Shown here piece after piece: positions 4,648 through 5,989 of a stretch of 5,989 nt of DNA. The translations under genes were made by a program, and so were the position numbers. Every line of letters begins with the position of its first letter. The first letter of the stretch is position 1. The notes under the pieces are model-generated. The model was not told where the DNA came from. It did no database searches and worked only from the letters and a program-made list of their open reading frames with translations. Source of the stretch: Nitrospirae bacterium CG2_30_53_67 (GTDB lineage: Bacteria; CG2-30-53-67); contig MNYV01000127.1 in NCBI GenBank assembly GCA_001873285.1, forward strand, positions 1-5,989. The letters are read 5' to 3'.

Positions 4648-5989
4648 CTATTTCCGGAGGAAAAAGAATTCTTCGAAAAGCCGCGGGTCATCGAACGTTC
4701 TCTCGCCGATCAGGGCGGTCCCATGATGTCCCCTTTGCCGCATGCTGCCGATATCAGGAATCCCTGCCGGAAAGAAAAGAAAACGCTCGGGCCTTTCCGT
4801 CTCCCCTTTCACGATCCCCTCGGGGCTGAATATGCTCTCATTCCGTCCGCTGTCCCTCGGAAGAGATTCCAGGACGTCGTAAGGGAGAAGGGTATAGGTG
4901 ATAGGGGTGCCGGCCGAAAAGCCGGTGTAGTGAATGCGTTCCACCCAGTGCCTTCGGGTTCCGATCCGGACGGAGAGCCTGGATCCAGGCTCATACGGAG
5001 GGAGCCACTGAGGGACAAAGGCATCTTCCCGGAACAGTTCGGTCTTGGGTCCCCTGAAAATCTTTTCCGAGGGAAAGAAGAAGTGATAACATCCGCAGTT
5101 GTGGATCACGTCGACCATGGCCGGCTCCCCTGCCGGAAGAAGCGTGATCCTCAGGTTCATGCCGTGGATCCTGCCTGACTCAATATCGAGCAGGCCGGTC
5201 CTGGGTCTTTGTTTGTACCAGATTACATAGTTCAACTGGAGAAGGGGACTTCCTCTCAGTATGGCATGGGTCGCATAATAATAGACTGCGGGGCGCTCCG
5301 TGTCCACGGCCATGTGCGGACCTTGCCAGACCACGATACCCGGGAGGTCATAGTCCCCTGTCACATCCTGTTCCAGCACCGGGGCATAGCGCTCTGCAAT
5401 CCACTTCAGCTCCTGATCGCTGAGCAGTGGAATTCCGAGAGGATTTTGAGATGCCTTTAAAAGCAGGCCCTCAACCGTGTTCCCATTGAGATCCGGCATC
5501 TGAGATATACCGGGAGAAAAAAGGGTCAGGGTTCCACGGGGCTCAAGATCTTCGATGGGGACGGCATACTGTCTTGAGACCTTGGCCTTGTAGTTTGCGA
5601 TCCCTAATCCGATAGGAATTGTAAACAGGGGATAAAGTCCCAGGACCTTTCTTGCTCTCCGGTATTCCGAAGGGATCTCCTCCGAATTCAGGGCGAGCGT
5701 ACTCCATCCGACGTTCTTTTTTGCATGACTCAGGAGCGCCTGGGCGCATTCATGGGCATCGGCCTTTAAAGATTCTCGAAGGTCCTGGGACGACGGCTCA
5801 CCGATCCCGGGCCCGCTCTTCAGCCCGTGCAGCCATGGAGCCAAGGCCGCATCCGGCAGGTTCTCGATCTCCTTGTTGACGGCCAGGCTCCCTTCCTGAT
5901 CGAGCAGATTCAACCACTGTTCACCCTCGGCCTGGTCCGTGATGAAATACTTCATCTCCTCCAGGAAACGGGTCGTCCTCGTGAGGGGT
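4648..5989 (-). CDS. Conserved protein of unknown function, 5' end probably outside the window
   Basis: From the first ATG (5955) the frame encodes 435 residues; it stays open upstream to the window edge, adding PLTRTTRFLEE. A GGAGGAG precedes that ATG by zero to two bases, too close for a ribosome site, and it also reads as protein (LEE), so the true start is probably upstream and this is a 5'-partial gene. I do not recognise a named family. Distinctive parts: PAVYYYATHAILRGSPLLQL (222-241), LNYVIWYKQRP (241-251), an HNCGCYHFFFP block (285-295) and the C-terminal MRQRGHHGTALIGERTFDD (405-423), numbered from 5955. The paired Cys/His blocks could bind metal, which is inference. I recall similar blocks in uncharacterised proteobacterial proteins. 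There is no clear membrane segment. The stop TAG is at 4650-4648; no convincing terminator follows. Confidence 0.8.
   Translation of the reverse strand, partial: PLTRTTRFLEEMKYFITDQAEGEQWLNLLDQEGSLAVNKEIENLPDAALAPWLHGLKSGPGIGEPSSQDLRESLKADAHECAQALLSHAKKNVGWSTLALNSEEIPSEYRRARKVLGLYPLFTIPIGLGIANYKAKVSRQYAVPIEDLEPRGTLTLFSPGISQMPDLNGNTVEGLLLKASQNPLGIPLLSDQELKWIAERYAPVLEQDVTGDYDLPGIVVWQGPHMAVDTERPAVYYYATHAILRGSPLLQLNYVIWYKQRPRTGLLDIESGRIHGMNLRITLLPAGEPAMVDVIHNCGCYHFFFPSEKIFRGPKTELFREDAFVPQWLPPYEPGSRLSVRIGTRRHWVERIHYTGFSAGTPITYTLLPYDVLESLPRDSGRNESIFSPEGIVKGETERPERFLFFPAGIPDIGSMRQRGHHGTALIGERTFDDPRLFEEFFFLRK

Overview
The window is about 6 kb of moderately GC-rich bacterial DNA. Every gene I can support lies on the minus strand, so transcription runs from high to low coordinates. 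The gene set suggests an anaerobic, selenium-using member of the Deltaproteobacteria / Desulfobacterota, or a similar anaerobe: a selenocysteine peroxiredoxin, a DUF134 regulator paired with a NifX/NifB-type protein, a stand-alone SagB-type oxidoreductase and a TrpB2-type tryptophan synthase beta chain. This placement is inferred from gene content, not from a marker gene.

Layout in order of transcription: (1) 5989-4648, an uncharacterised conserved protein that probably starts outside the window. (2) 4647-4458, an intergenic region with a very good sigma70-type promoter and a leader of about 105 nt with a hairpin. (3) 4457-3099, TrpB2. (4) 3077-3043, a hairpin that may be a terminator. (5) 3010-2294, a LOG-family nucleotide phosphoribohydrolase-like protein. 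(6) 2293-2089, a regulatory region with a promoter, an inverted repeat and tandem octamers. (7) 2088-1477, a peroxiredoxin read through an in-frame UGA as selenocysteine. (8) 1430-696, a SagB-type flavin oxidoreductase, probably in the same operon. (9) 695-566, a regulatory region with a consensus promoter whose start site is covered by a 22-bp perfect palindrome. (10) 565-260, a DUF134 DNA-binding protein, overlapping by ATGA with (11) 263-1, a NifX/NifB-like protein cut off by the window edge.

The strongest observation is the peroxiredoxin. Conventional gene calling would split it into two pieces or call it broken. The two halves share a frame and are separated only by a TGA codon, exactly where AhpC-type peroxiredoxins carry the peroxidatic cysteine. 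A hairpin with a G-starting loop lies 20 nt downstream, as expected of a bacterial SECIS element. The resolving cysteine is kept, so the inferred redox pair is Sec58/Cys177. The second notable item is the operator-like palindrome centred on the predicted start site of the DUF134/NifX operon, which suggests autoregulation or a shared regulon site.

Functionally the middle of the window looks like a redox/stress unit (seleno-peroxiredoxin plus flavin oxidoreductase). The TrpB2 and LOG genes are housekeeping-type metabolism. The DUF134/NifX pair is a separately controlled metal-cofactor-related unit.
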